Part shown: in pieces, positions 43,124 through 52,772 of the stretch
Position numbering within the stretch: the stretch's first letter is position 1
How the letters are laid out: the number at the start of each line of letters is the position of its first letter
Origin: Mucilaginibacter tundrae
GTDB lineage: Bacteria > Bacteroidota > Bacteroidia > Sphingobacteriales > Sphingobacteriaceae
Reading direction: 5' to 3'
NCBI RefSeq assembly: GCF_013408825.1
Contig: NZ_JACCBZ010000014.1
Span: 1 to 64,000 of the forward strand
Length of the DNA stretch: 64,000 bases
Position numbers and translations under genes: made by a program
Notes under the pieces: generated by a model
Databases searched by the model: none
The model's input: the letters and a program-made list of their open reading frames with translations, nothing else
What the model was told of the DNA's origin: nothing

Positions 43124-43655
43124 AGCTAACATATTTTCTGTCGTTATGCTTAACTTCTACAGCTCCCGCTTCTTTTAACAAATTGGTTATATCCTCGTGC
43201 GGAGTATTGTTCTTTTTAACATCAATGGCAATCACAAACCTGTCGTTAGTAGCCCTGTAATCCATAACCCTTGGCGTACGGCCCGGGAAAAGGTGAGTAG
43301 CGAAAAAGAAGGTAGCAGTTGTACCTAAAGCGGTGTAAAGTACAGTCCACTCAAACGTAATTGGAATAAAATCCGGAACCGCGAATGCCGGTTTACCACC
43401 AATGTTCATAGGCCAATCGTGTACCATGGCAAAATAAATTATACTGAAGATAACCGTTCCACCAAGGCAACCGAACATAAAGGCTGCATAACCCAGGCGC
43501 GAATCTTTTATACCTAATTTTGCTTCAATACCGTGGATGGGCATTGGAGTGTACACGTCGTAAATAGGAACACTGTTCTGTTGAAGTGCAGTTATTCCGT
43601 CCATCATTTCATCGGGATCTTCGAAAAGTCCCAGTATAAATTTTGTGCTGCTCAT
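43116..43655 (-). CDS. actD: Alternative complex III subunit ActD (DUF3341)
   Basis: 179 aa, two membrane helices (AAFMFGCLGGTVIFSIIYF and WTVLYTALGTTATFFFATHLF). The N-terminal KFILGLFEDPDEMMDGITALQ and YDVYTPMPIHGIEAKLG are the DUF3341/ActD signature. A structural subunit. 4 nt after actC. Confidence 0.93.
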   Translation of the reverse strand: MSSTKFILGLFEDPDEMMDGITALQQNSVPIYDVYTPMPIHGIEAKLGIKDSRLGYAAFMFGCLGGTVIFSIIYFAMVHDWPMNIGGKPAFAVPDFIPITFEWTVLYTALGTTATFFFATHLFPGRTPRVMDYRATNDRFVIAIDVKKNNTPHEDITNLLKEAGAVEVKHNDRKYVSYE

Positions 43656-43659
43656 TTAC

Positions 43660-45132
43660 TTATACTTTTTCGTATTCGGCAATATCAATTGCATCAAACT
43701 TCTTTAACGCGTCTTTATAGAATTCGCCTTGTGAGGCATCTATGTGGCCGCTCTGTAATATTTTCTTCTTCTCTTGCTCACTTGAACCTTTCAGTAGTAA
43801 TTTAACTTCGGCTATTGCTATTGCAGGCAATACACGCAGGAATAAAAGGAACAAGGTAAAGAACACGCCTATCGATCCAATAAACACGCTCACGTCGATC
43901 CATGTTGGATAGAACATCGCCCAGCTTGATGGCAGGAAGTCGCGGTGTAATGAGGTTACAATAATTACGAAACGCTCAAACCACATACCTATATTAATAA
44001 TGATTGACAGGAACCAGGTTGCTGCAATGCTACGGCGAACATTCTTAAACCACAATACTTGCGGGATAACACAGTTACAGCAGAACATTGACCAACTGGC
44101 CCACCAATACGGACCGAAGTAACGGTTGATGAAAGCATATTGCTCGTATTCTACTTGTGAGTAGTAAGCGATAAAGAACTCGGTACAGTAAGCTACCATT
44201 ACTATTGATCCTGTTAAGATGATGATCTTATTCATCGCCTCAATGTGGAACATAGTGATGTAGTTCTCCAATCCTAATACTTTACGCGCTATTAATAATA
44301 GCGTTTGCACCATGGCGAAACCTGAGAAGATCGCACCTGCAACGAAGTATGGAGGGAAAATGGTTGTATGCCATCCCGGTTCAAGAGATGTAGCAAAGTC
44401 CATTGATACGATGGAGTGAACCGAAAGTACCAGTGGTGTAGATATACCTGCTAATATCAGGGATACCGTTTCGAAACGTTGCCATGTTTTTACTGAACCT
44501 GTCCAACCGAAAGACATAACTGAATATATTTTACGGCGAAGACCGGTTGCACGGTCACGAATGGTAGCGATATCAGGCAATAAACCTGTGTACCAGAATA
44601 CTAATGATACAGTAAAGTATGTCGAGATCGCAAATACGTCCCAGATCAATGGCGAGTTAAAGTTAACCCAAAGTGAACCGTACTGGTTTGGTAATGGTAA
44701 TGAGTAAACTGCCATCCATGGGCGGCCCATGTGGGCCACGATGTAACTGGCGGCGCAAATTACCGCGAAGATGGTCATAGCTTCAGCAGATCGATTGATG
44801 GAGTTACGCCATTTTTGACGGAACAGCAACAAGATTGCCGAGATCAACGTACCAGCGTGACCAATACCTACCCACCACACGAAACCGGTGATGTCCCAGG
44901 CCCATCCTACTGTTTTATTTAATCCCCATGATCCGATACCATACCAAAAAGTATAACTCACGGCGAATAACCATAGTGTAGCACCCATAGATGCTACGGT
45001 AAATCCTATCCACCAGGCTTTTCCGGGCAATTTTTCAACAGGGCGCAAAATATCCTCAGTGATCTGAGCATACGTGATGTTGTTACCCGTAATTAACGGT
45101 TCCCTGATTATTGATTCATTATGAGATGACAT
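43660..45132 (-). CDS. actC: Alternative complex III subunit ActC (NrfD-like)
   Basis: 490 aa with ten membrane helices, the main quinol-oxidising membrane subunit. Marks are ITGFVWWVGIGHAGTLISAILLLFRQKWR, SVHSIVSMDFATSLEPGWHTTIFPPYFVAGAIFSG and YSQVEYEQYAFINRYFGPYWW. It is followed by a charged cytoplasmic tail. 21 nt after actB. Confidence 0.94.
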   Translation of the reverse strand: MSSHNESIIREPLITGNNITYAQITEDILRPVEKLPGKAWWIGFTVASMGATLWLFAVSYTFWYGIGSWGLNKTVGWAWDITGFVWWVGIGHAGTLISAILLLFRQKWRNSINRSAEAMTIFAVICAASYIVAHMGRPWMAVYSLPLPNQYGSLWVNFNSPLIWDVFAISTYFTVSLVFWYTGLLPDIATIRDRATGLRRKIYSVMSFGWTGSVKTWQRFETVSLILAGISTPLVLSVHSIVSMDFATSLEPGWHTTIFPPYFVAGAIFSGFAMVQTLLLIARKVLGLENYITMFHIEAMNKIIILTGSIVMVAYCTEFFIAYYSQVEYEQYAFINRYFGPYWWASWSMFCCNCVIPQVLWFKNVRRSIAATWFLSIIINIGMWFERFVIIVTSLHRDFLPSSWAMFYPTWIDVSVFIGSIGVFFTLFLLFLRVLPAIAIAEVKLLLKGSSEQEKKKILQSGHIDASQGEFYKDALKKFDAIDIAEYEKV

Positions 45133-45153
45133 ATATTAAATCTCTATTTTAAA

Positions 45154-48100
45154 TTAAGCCTCTAATTCAGTTCTGTTTCTAACTTTTACCTGGTAACCTA
45201 CACCTGGCTGAGTGTTTAACTCTTCCAATACATAATAAGTACGTTCGCTCTTTAATGCTTTCGCAACTTCTGAGCCCGGATCATTAACATTACCGAATAC
45301 GATAGCGTTAGCAGGGCAAGTTTGCTGGCAGGCTACTTTAATGTCACCGTCTTTTACAGAACGTTTCTCCATTTTAGCTTTCAGCTTACCGGCTTGTATA
45401 CGTTGGATACACATTGAGCATTTTTCCATAACACCACGGAAACGTGTTACCACATCCGGGTTAAGTACTAATTGTGTATGTTCACCTTGTAAGTAGTTAT
45501 CAAAACGCGCGTCGTTCCAGTAGTTAAACCAGTTAAAGCGACGTACTTTGTAAGGGCAGTTGTTAGCGCAGTAACGTGTACCGATGCAACGGTTATAAGC
45601 CATGTGGTTCAAACCTTCTGATGAGTGAACGGTAGCTAATACCGGGCAAACAGTTTCGCAAGGTGCATGATCACAGTGCTGGCAAAGCATTGGTTGGTAA
45701 ACAACCGATACATTGTCCATGTTAGCATCAGATAACTGGTTGATTTCACTTTCCTTAGTTATCAAATCGCCGCCTTTGTTAAAGCTGTAGTAACGGTCAA
45801 TACGGATCCAGTGCATTTCACGGCGGCGGCGAACTTCGTCTTTACCAACAACCGGAACGTTATTTTCAGCGCTACAAGCTACAACGCAGGCACCGCAACC
45901 GGTACAAGCATTAAGGTCGATAGCCATAACCCAGTTGAAAGTAGGATGATCATATTCATCCCACATAGAGTAGGTTTTATGCTCATCAAAATGACCGCTG
46001 GCCGCGTATGGATTCTTTTTGTATTCAGTAAAGGTAGTTTCGCGGATGATGCTGTTACGGCCTTCGTATGAATGGTGTGTTTGTGTTTGTGCTAATTCAG
46101 ACTGGTCACCTGTTTTTTCAATTGTAGCTACCGCTGTACCGATGAAAGCACCGTTGCGGAAAGTATTAAACGGAAACGCATTCTGACCAACATTTTCGCC
46201 CACTGGGCCTGCTAATGTACGACCATAACCTACTGCCACTGATATAGTGCCTTGTGCCTGGCCTGGTTGTAATAACACAGGCAAAGCAATGCTGTAACCA
46301 TTTGCAGTGATCTTGATAATATCACCCTGCTCTAAACCTAAGTTTTTTGCATATACCGGTGATAAAGCCGCGAAGTTTTCCCAGGTAACTTTAGAAACCG
46401 GATCAGGTAACTCTTGTAACCAAGGGTTATTGGCACGCTTACCATCGCGCATCGCTATCGACTGGTAAAGCTGTAATTCAACTTTACCTGCTGAAAGCTC
46501 AGCGCTGTGCGCTAATATTGTTTGGGCCGCTGCGGTAAGATCATGATTGGTTGTGTATGCAGTAGCTGTTTTATCAGCAACTTTAACATAACCTGTTTGT
46601 AGTAAAGTTTCCCAACCTTTTAAGCCTGAAAGGCCGCCTAATGCAAGTAATTTTTTATCCCAATTATCTCTTACATAAGCGTAATATTCTTTAAATGTGC
46701 CATTGCTCCATGCCAATAAGCTGGTTTCGGCCTGGCGGGTATTGTAAACCGGGTTAATGGTTGGCTGTACTACGGTATAGTAACCGGCCAATGAATTGCT
46801 ATCGCCCCATGACTCTAAATAGTAATGGTTTGGTGCAACGATGTTACAAAGCGAAGCAGTTTCTTCAACATTTCTTGCAAATGATACTCTTAAACGTACT
46901 TTTTTCAAAGCAGCTTTAATAGCATTCGGGTTATGGTAATCATAAGCAGGGTTAGCATCCAGGAAGAACACCGCGTCAACCGCGCCATTGTTCATTTCGC
47001 TTACCAATTCTACAAATTCAGCATCGTTACCGGCAAACTGATTTGAAGCGTTGTCCAAATCAATAATAGTACCGTAAGCGCCTAATAAGCTGTTAATGCT
47101 GTTAACCAAAGTTTGAATAGCAACATCATTAGAACCGGCAACCACTAAGGCTTTTCCTTTAGCTGCTTTTAATTCTGCTGCTGCTACTGCGATAGCGTTA
47201 TCAGCTGGAAGATTATCTAATTTTTTTGATCCTGGTAAAGTTGTACCAGAGATAGCATTGTATAAGTTAATTAATGCGATGCCTTCTTCAGATGGTTTAA
47301 TAGGGATGCGCACATCGGCATTTGAACCGGTGTTGCTCATTCCACTTTCAAACTGAATGTGGCGGGACATTTTTTTGCTTTGCAGCGATTTGTTATTACG
47401 ATTTTTAACGTACTGACCGATAAACTCAGTTGGAGAGATCCAAGTACCTAAGAAATCGGCACCAAAGCTTACAATTACGTCAGCCTGATCAAAGTTATAG
47501 TGAGGCAATACTGCCTTACCAAAACTATTTTGGTTTGCCTGGATGATGCCCGTGTATGATACCGCATCATAAGTAACGTGTTTTGCTATTGGGTAAGCCG
47601 CTATAAAATCAGCAATTACTGATAATGTTGAAGGGCTATTGATAGTTGATGTAACGATAGCGATTTTTTTGCCACCTGCTTTAATTGCAGAAAGCTCACC
47701 TTTGATAAAGGAATCGATGCTATCCCAATCAACCTCTGCACCGTCTTGTTTCGGGTTCTGTACGCGATTTGAATCGTAAAGATCTAATACCGATGCCTGA
47801 GCTTGTCCGCTTAAACCGCCTTTAGATAAAAGATCGTTAGGGTTACCTTCAATTTTGATAGGGCGACCTTCACGTGTTTTAACCAAAATAGCATGGCCAT
47901 CATAAGTTGATGAATAATAGTTTGCCACACCCGGAGTTACCTCCTCAGGTTTAATTAAGTAAGGAATTGATTTATGAACCGGCACTTTTTGACAAGCGGC
48001 CAGGGTAACCGCGCCAACTCCAAAGCCAAGGGCTTTTAAAAAGTCGCGACGGGGAGTTTTACCAAATAAACTACCGCCTTCCAAAACCTCTTCCACCGGA

Positions 48101-48195
48101 ATCGGCTCTGCGAATTCATGTTTATTTTTCTCAACAAATTCTGGCGTTTTGTTCAGTTCTTCTAAACCTTTCCAGTATTTTTTATTGCTGTCCAT
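45154..48195 (-). CDS. actB: Alternative complex III subunit ActB (molybdopterin-like + Fe-S)
   Basis: 1013 aa. Twin-arginine motif TPRRDFLK (Arg49-50) with a lipobox ending at Cys68, so exported folded and lipid-anchored. Residues about 80-750 are a molybdopterin-oxidoreductase-like domain that in this family lacks the cofactor. The C-terminal part is a four-cluster ferredoxin domain: CTGCGACVVAC, CQHCDHAPCETVC, CIGTRYCANNC and CSMCIQRI..CQQTC. It carries electrons to the hemes of ActA/ActE. Confidence 0.95.
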   Translation of the reverse strand: MDSNKKYWKGLEELNKTPEFVEKNKHEFAEPIPVEEVLEGGSLFGKTPRRDFLKALGFGVGAVTLAACQKVPVHKSIPYLIKPEEVTPGVANYYSSTYDGHAILVKTREGRPIKIEGNPNDLLSKGGLSGQAQASVLDLYDSNRVQNPKQDGAEVDWDSIDSFIKGELSAIKAGGKKIAIVTSTINSPSTLSVIADFIAAYPIAKHVTYDAVSYTGIIQANQNSFGKAVLPHYNFDQADVIVSFGADFLGTWISPTEFIGQYVKNRNNKSLQSKKMSRHIQFESGMSNTGSNADVRIPIKPSEEGIALINLYNAISGTTLPGSKKLDNLPADNAIAVAAAELKAAKGKALVVAGSNDVAIQTLVNSINSLLGAYGTIIDLDNASNQFAGNDAEFVELVSEMNNGAVDAVFFLDANPAYDYHNPNAIKAALKKVRLRVSFARNVEETASLCNIVAPNHYYLESWGDSNSLAGYYTVVQPTINPVYNTRQAETSLLAWSNGTFKEYYAYVRDNWDKKLLALGGLSGLKGWETLLQTGYVKVADKTATAYTTNHDLTAAAQTILAHSAELSAGKVELQLYQSIAMRDGKRANNPWLQELPDPVSKVTWENFAALSPVYAKNLGLEQGDIIKITANGYSIALPVLLQPGQAQGTISVAVGYGRTLAGPVGENVGQNAFPFNTFRNGAFIGTAVATIEKTGDQSELAQTQTHHSYEGRNSIIRETTFTEYKKNPYAASGHFDEHKTYSMWDEYDHPTFNWVMAIDLNACTGCGACVVACSAENNVPVVGKDEVRRRREMHWIRIDRYYSFNKGGDLITKESEINQLSDANMDNVSVVYQPMLCQHCDHAPCETVCPVLATVHSSEGLNHMAYNRCIGTRYCANNCPYKVRRFNWFNYWNDARFDNYLQGEHTQLVLNPDVVTRFRGVMEKCSMCIQRIQAGKLKAKMEKRSVKDGDIKVACQQTCPANAIVFGNVNDPGSEVAKALKSERTYYVLEELNTQPGVGYQVKVRNRTELEA

Positions 48196-48240
48196 TTAAG
48201 CTATATAAACTGTAATTGCTAAGTTCTTAATCTCTAAATA

Positions 48241-49542
48241 TTAGTAGTGACACTTACCGCACTCAATACCACCCATTGATGCTTCGGTAACTTTCTCGCC
48301 GCGTTTGATGCGATCGTGAACAGCTATCATGTTATCATAGTAAGCATTTCCTTTGTGTCCGCCTTTACTAAAGTCAACCTCTGTACGTTTGTGGCATTGT
48401 ATACACCATTTCATGGTAAGCGGTGAGTATTGGTAAATTTCTTTCATGGTTTGTACCGGGCCGTGGCAAGTTTGGCATTTGATACCACCAACCTTCACGT
48501 GTTGTGAGTGGTTGAAGTATGCAAAATCAGGCAGGTTATGTACCCTTACCCATTGCATTGGCCTTGATTTGGTACTGTCATATTTCTGTGTTTTAGGATC
48601 ATAACCTAAAGCAGCATATATTTTTTGTATCTCCGGAGAATCCTGTTTAACTACTTTATGGCAGTTCATACAGATGTTTAACGATGGGATAGTAGCGTTT
48701 TTAGATTTGTACGCGCCTGAGTGACAGTACTGGCAATCAATTTTCATTACACCAGCATGTAAGTCATGTGGGAAATGGATAGGCTGCTCCGGCTGGTAAC
48801 CCTGGTGAACGTTGGTATTCCAAAGTGTAACCCATGTCCAGCTTCCGCAAGCAATAGTACCACAAAGGATCACGAAGAATATAAACTTCTTGTTTTTAGC
48901 AAGATGCTTAAGACCTGCCATTTTATCAACAGGAACTTTTGTTACACCATCTTCAGTTTCAACTTCATCCTCAAGTATAATGCCTTTGCCTTTTAATAAC
49001 AGGCGCTCTAATGTGCCTATTACTTTGTTTAGCACCATTATAACTATAAAAGCTACAACTATAACGCCTAACAAACCCCAGATCACCAAACTGCTCGGGC
49101 CTGAATCAGCAGTCGCTCCGGATGCACCGGCAGCGCCTGCCGCAGGAGCAGCAGCTTGTTGAGTTTTCCAATCAGCGCGGATGTAAGCTAAGATGTTAGC
49201 TACATCAGCATCGGCAAGGCTACCGAAAACGGTCATGCCCTGTTGGTTAAACTGGTTGTAAATTTTTAATGCTTTTGGGTCTTTAGCCGCAATTAAAGCC
49301 TGATTGTTCTGCACCCACTTGGTTAGCCACTTGTCATCAGTTTCGGCAGTAACCAACGGACCTAATGCAGGGCCTATTAGTTGCGACTCGATTTTGTGAC
49401 ACGTTGTACAATTGGCCTTAAACAGGGCCTCGCCTTTAGTAGCGTCTCCTTGTGCGTGAGCAGAAAATCCCAAAATTGCAAAACCGGCAGTTAACAATAC
49501 CGCTTTTGAAAATTGCTTGAAAATCAATGAGATATTTCTCAT
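48241..49542 (-). CDS. actA: Alternative complex III subunit ActA (multiheme cytochrome c)
   Basis: 433 aa. It has six CxxCH sites: CTTCH (45-49) in an N-terminal single-heme cytochrome c domain, then CQYCH, CMNCH, CQTCH, CIQCH and CGKCH in the C-terminal multiheme domain. Between them lie a Pro/Ala/Gly linker and two membrane helices (about 150-172 and 213-235). The family I know is described as pentaheme, so the first domain appears to be an extra fusion. It is the first gene of the operon. The signal peptide ends SAHAQ. Confidence 0.92.
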   Translation of the reverse strand: MRNISLIFKQFSKAVLLTAGFAILGFSAHAQGDATKGEALFKANCTTCHKIESQLIGPALGPLVTAETDDKWLTKWVQNNQALIAAKDPKALKIYNQFNQQGMTVFGSLADADVANILAYIRADWKTQQAAAPAAGAAGASGATADSGPSSLVIWGLLGVIVVAFIVIMVLNKVIGTLERLLLKGKGIILEDEVETEDGVTKVPVDKMAGLKHLAKNKKFIFFVILCGTIACGSWTWVTLWNTNVHQGYQPEQPIHFPHDLHAGVMKIDCQYCHSGAYKSKNATIPSLNICMNCHKVVKQDSPEIQKIYAALGYDPKTQKYDSTKSRPMQWVRVHNLPDFAYFNHSQHVKVGGIKCQTCHGPVQTMKEIYQYSPLTMKWCIQCHKRTEVDFSKGGHKGNAYYDNMIAVHDRIKRGEKVTEASMGGIECGKCHY

Positions 49543-49845
49543 AAGGTGTATTTATGCTGAATAATTCTTTATTTATTGTATTAAACTAAAGGTGGATAGG
49601 TTGACAGTTCCACTTTTTCAGCCACAAAAGTATAATTTATTAAACAATGGCTGACAAATAAATGACAGTAAAACTTAATTTATAATTATTCTAAATAAAT
49701 AATTTTTACCGTAAAAAGTCTAGAAAAACAGGGTAAAAAATTTAAAGATTTCCGTTTGAAAAAAGTTGAGGATGCTATTAAATATCAATTATTTACAAAT
49801 AAACATTTAATTAAGCATCCTCGATGCAATAAATCCTAAAAAGAA
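49543..49845. other. Intergenic region act operon / deoxyhypusine-synthase-like gene
   Basis: 303 bp, AT-rich, between two leftward genes. It carries the act promoter (next entry) and nothing else I can assign. There is no strong terminator hairpin for the gene ending at 49846; some short A/T tracts only. Confidence 0.5.
49625..49658 (-). promoter_or_regulatory. Promoter of the act-cox operon
   Basis: On the minus strand a perfect -7 box TACTTTTG (49625-49632) and a TTTG at 49655-49658 with a 22-nt spacer. The predicted 5' leader to ATG 49542 is about 75 nt. Confidence 0.5.
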
Positions 49846-50826
49846 TTATTGTTTTAATAACCACGCGAAAATCAAAGGCGCAACTATGGTAGCATCAGAT
49901 TCCACGATAAATTTTGGTGTATGGATATCAAGTTTACCCCAAGTAATCTTCTCGTTTGGCACCGCTCCTGAATATGAACCGTAGGAGGTAGTTGAATCAG
50001 ATATTTGGCAGAAATAACTCCAGAAAGGGATCTCTGGCATTTCCATATCCTGATAAAGCATCGGCACAACACAAATCGGGAAATCACCGGCAATACCCCC
50101 ACCTATCTGGAAGAAACCAATTCCTTTGCCTGATGAGTTTTTCACATACCAATCAGCGAGCCAGGCCATATACTCGATACCACTTTTCATGGTAGTAGCT
50201 TTAAGTTCACCTTTTATAAGGTATGATGCGAATATATTACCCATGGTTGAATCTTCCCATCCCGGTACAACAATCGGTAAGTTCTTTTCGGCAGCGGCCA
50301 GCATCCAGGAATTTTTTGGATCGATCTCATAGTATTGCTCCAAATCGCCGCTTAGCAGCATTTTGTACATGTACTCATGCGGAAAATAGCGCTCACCTGC
50401 CGTATCAGCATCTTTCCATAATTTATGAATGTGTTTTTGCAAACGGCGGAATGCTTCTTCTTCAGGGATACAGGTATCGGTTACACGGTTGTAGTGATTT
50501 TCTAACAGATCCCACTCATCCTGCGGGCTCAAATCGCGGTAATGCGGCACACGTTTATAGTGCGAATGCGCAACCAGGTTCATAATGTCCTCTTCCAGGT
50601 TAGCGCCAGTGCAGGAAATAATGTCGATCTTTCCTTCGCGGATCATCTCGGCAAGCGAAATACCTAGTTCGGCAGTACTCATGGCACCTGCTAAGGTTAC
50701 CATCATTTTGCCACCTTCAAGCAAATGCGTTTCGTACCCTTTGGCTGCATCCATCAACGCCGCTGCGTTAAAATGCAAATAGTTCCTTTCAATAAACTGA
50801 GATATAGGTCCTCTTGTAGTGCTCAT
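49846..50826 (-). CDS. Deoxyhypusine synthase-like protein
   Basis: 326 aa, cytoplasmic, NAD-dependent spermidine-using fold. VTLAGAMSTAELGISLAEMI, ISCTGANLEEDI, VPGWEDSTMGNIFAS and GFFQIGGGIAGDFPIC line up with deoxyhypusine synthase; NEKITWGKL contains the Lys (298) equivalent to the catalytic Lys of human DHS. Bacteria have no eIF5A, so the substrate is probably another amine acceptor (homospermidine-type chemistry is known for bacterial homologues). A putative -7 box TACTTTTG is at 50849-50856. Confidence 0.9.
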   Translation of the reverse strand: MSTTRGPISQFIERNYLHFNAAALMDAAKGYETHLLEGGKMMVTLAGAMSTAELGISLAEMIREGKIDIISCTGANLEEDIMNLVAHSHYKRVPHYRDLSPQDEWDLLENHYNRVTDTCIPEEEAFRRLQKHIHKLWKDADTAGERYFPHEYMYKMLLSGDLEQYYEIDPKNSWMLAAAEKNLPIVVPGWEDSTMGNIFASYLIKGELKATTMKSGIEYMAWLADWYVKNSSGKGIGFFQIGGGIAGDFPICVVPMLYQDMEMPEIPFWSYFCQISDSTTSYGSYSGAVPNEKITWGKLDIHTPKFIVESDATIVAPLIFAWLLKQ

Positions 50827-50848
50827 AGTTGTTTTTGTTATCGAGCTG

Positions 50849-50856
50849 CAAAAGTA
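50849..50856 (-). promoter_or_regulatory. -7 box upstream of deoxyhypusine-synthase-like gene
   Basis: A perfect TACTTTTG on the minus strand, 22 nt before ATG 50826. No good -33 element. Confidence 0.45.
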
Positions 50857-50892
50857 GGGAAATAAGGGAATTAAGTGTTCGAAAAGAAAAAA

Positions 50893-52614
50893 TTAAGGAT
50901 TAGTGGGCATAGCATATTGCTTAAACTTTAATGCATTATCAGAATCGCCCGCTTTGAGGTAAAGCTGATATACCGTTTGCGCCACCTGCGGGTTATTATT
51001 CAGCATAAATAATTTACGGTAATAAAACGCCGCTTGTCCGTAATTCTTTAACACTGTATTTAAGTTGCCTGAGTAATTATAAAAATCTTCACTATTCGGG
51101 TATTGCAGTACCATGGCTTCAGCAACTTTTAGTGCTCCTATGTTGTTATTGTTCCTTTGATCGTAACGAAATAGTTCTCCCATGGCATTTGTCCACCCCA
51201 TATGCCCAAGTGCTACTTTGGTAGCTAATGTACCCTCAATACTGTTTTCAACCTTGAATTGTTTGGAGATGGGTTGATTGAACGGCCATTGGGTTTTCAG
51301 CATGATCATTTGATATTTACCATTTAAAGTATCCAGTTTTGTAATAGGCATTTCCTGCTGTAACTGTTCAAAGGTAATTTCGCGTTCGGGCTTAAACTTT
51401 ATGAGTTGCTGCTTTTGCATGGCCTGATAAAATGCTTCAGACATGATGGCATAGCCTAACAAATCAGGATGCACATGTTCCTCGATAGTTTCGGATCCCA
51501 ATATACCATGCGGTGAATATCTCTCAAATATACCTTTAGAATCAACCAAATGAACGTAAGAGAATTGAGAAGCGATTTTGTTTATAGAAGTATTAATCGC
51601 TTCAGGCGCGCGGAACCGTAGTTCATCTAATTCTCGTGCTCTATCGAAATATTGCTTAGCCTTTTCGAAACTTGAATCTCTATAAGCAAGCTGCCCCTGT
51701 TTATAATTCCAGTTGGCTGAGCCGGGGCCATCGCCTTCGGAAATAAAAGGCGGCAGATCTTTTTCGTTACTTACCACATTGCTCAAAAATACAGGGATCT
51801 TTTCATCATTGAGGGTTCGGCATAGCTCGCTCATGTTTTGAGTGAACTGTTTAATACCTGCCTGGTAATCTGTTGAACCATATTTAATATGCTGGCGCGC
51901 GGCCATATCTTCCATTAGCGATTGTCGGTCGTGTGTTGGCTTTTTGGCGAATACCGCGGCTAGCTTTTTAATGAAGTTGTTAAACAGCTGCACTACTTTA
52001 AGCTCCCGTAATTTGACGAGCGTTTGTAGCAGGAAACGGTTACTTCCTACATAGGTGGTTGAACCTACGCCTAAAGCACCGTAATATTCATTATGGCCTG
52101 TGTAAATTAGTACCGCATCAGGTTGGTATTGCGCCAGCTGCTTGCCGAAATCAAGCACTGTATAAGAGTTAACAGCAGTTAATGAAAGATTAATCACCTC
52201 AAAATTTTTATCGGGGTACACGTGCATTAACCGGTATTGCAACCAGCGATGAAATGAGCCATTAGGCCGAAATGGGAAGCCAAGCGTCGTCGATTCGCCC
52301 AATACAAATATCCTGAAGGTATTAGGTGCTTTATTAATAGCGAAGATCTCCTGATTACCTTTGGTAGCATCCAGCGTATCCGGGAAAAACTTGTCGGACG
52401 CGTAATAATTCATCACCAGGTAATTCTCATTTAGCGGGTATTTAACAAATAAATCTGTGTTATGTCCGTAGCTGAATATCCGGAGTACGATCTCTAACAG
52501 AAACAAAAAAAGGAAAGGTGTCAGGATCGATAGCCATTTAAAAAGAAACAGCTTTTTACCACTGACCCGATTATTTGCAGGTGCGGCTTTCCTTGCTGAT
52601 CGTCTTTTACCCAT
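50893..52614 (-). CDS. SGNH/GDSL hydrolase with C-terminal TPR-like region
   Basis: 573 aa. One N-terminal helix (about 22-46) anchors it, with the rest presumably periplasmic. SGNH block I is RIFVLGESTTLGFPF, block III YTGHNEYYG, and the catalytic Asp/His EEHVHPDLLGYA. A TPR-like segment lies inside (GQLAYRDSSFEKAKQYFDRARELDELRF) and another at the C terminus (YPNSEDFYNYSGNLNTVLKNYGQAAFYYRKLFML). An acyl- or acetyl-ester substrate on envelope glycans is plausible. Exact substrate unknown. Confidence 0.82.
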   Translation of the reverse strand: MGKRRSARKAAPANNRVSGKKLFLFKWLSILTPFLFLFLLEIVLRIFSYGHNTDLFVKYPLNENYLVMNYYASDKFFPDTLDATKGNQEIFAINKAPNTFRIFVLGESTTLGFPFRPNGSFHRWLQYRLMHVYPDKNFEVINLSLTAVNSYTVLDFGKQLAQYQPDAVLIYTGHNEYYGALGVGSTTYVGSNRFLLQTLVKLRELKVVQLFNNFIKKLAAVFAKKPTHDRQSLMEDMAARQHIKYGSTDYQAGIKQFTQNMSELCRTLNDEKIPVFLSNVVSNEKDLPPFISEGDGPGSANWNYKQGQLAYRDSSFEKAKQYFDRARELDELRFRAPEAINTSINKIASQFSYVHLVDSKGIFERYSPHGILGSETIEEHVHPDLLGYAIMSEAFYQAMQKQQLIKFKPEREITFEQLQQEMPITKLDTLNGKYQMIMLKTQWPFNQPISKQFKVENSIEGTLATKVALGHMGWTNAMGELFRYDQRNNNNIGALKVAEAMVLQYPNSEDFYNYSGNLNTVLKNYGQAAFYYRKLFMLNNNPQVAQTVYQLYLKAGDSDNALKFKQYAMPTNP

Positions 52615-52754
52615 CGTAATTAAATTGTATTGGCTTATATCAGTTTATGGATGATGAAGATATTAATTTTAATTAATAGCACACAAATAGTACAACGGTT
52701 ACATTTCTAACAATTTTCTATTACGCTGAAAAGGGGGCGGGATAAAAAAAATTC

Positions 52755-52762
52755 TATCTTTG
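52755..52762 (+). promoter_or_regulatory. -7 box of the BamA-fold gene
   Basis: A perfect TATCTTTG box, 10 nt before ATG 52773. The -33 element is not recognisable. Confidence 0.45.
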
Positions 52763-52772
52763 AAAACACCCT

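Noticed and set aside
50223-50585. Antisense 120-aa frame over the deoxyhypusine-synthase-like gene
   Set aside because: It is the shadow of a clearly conserved gene; its composition is Ser/Pro/Cys-rich and not protein-like.
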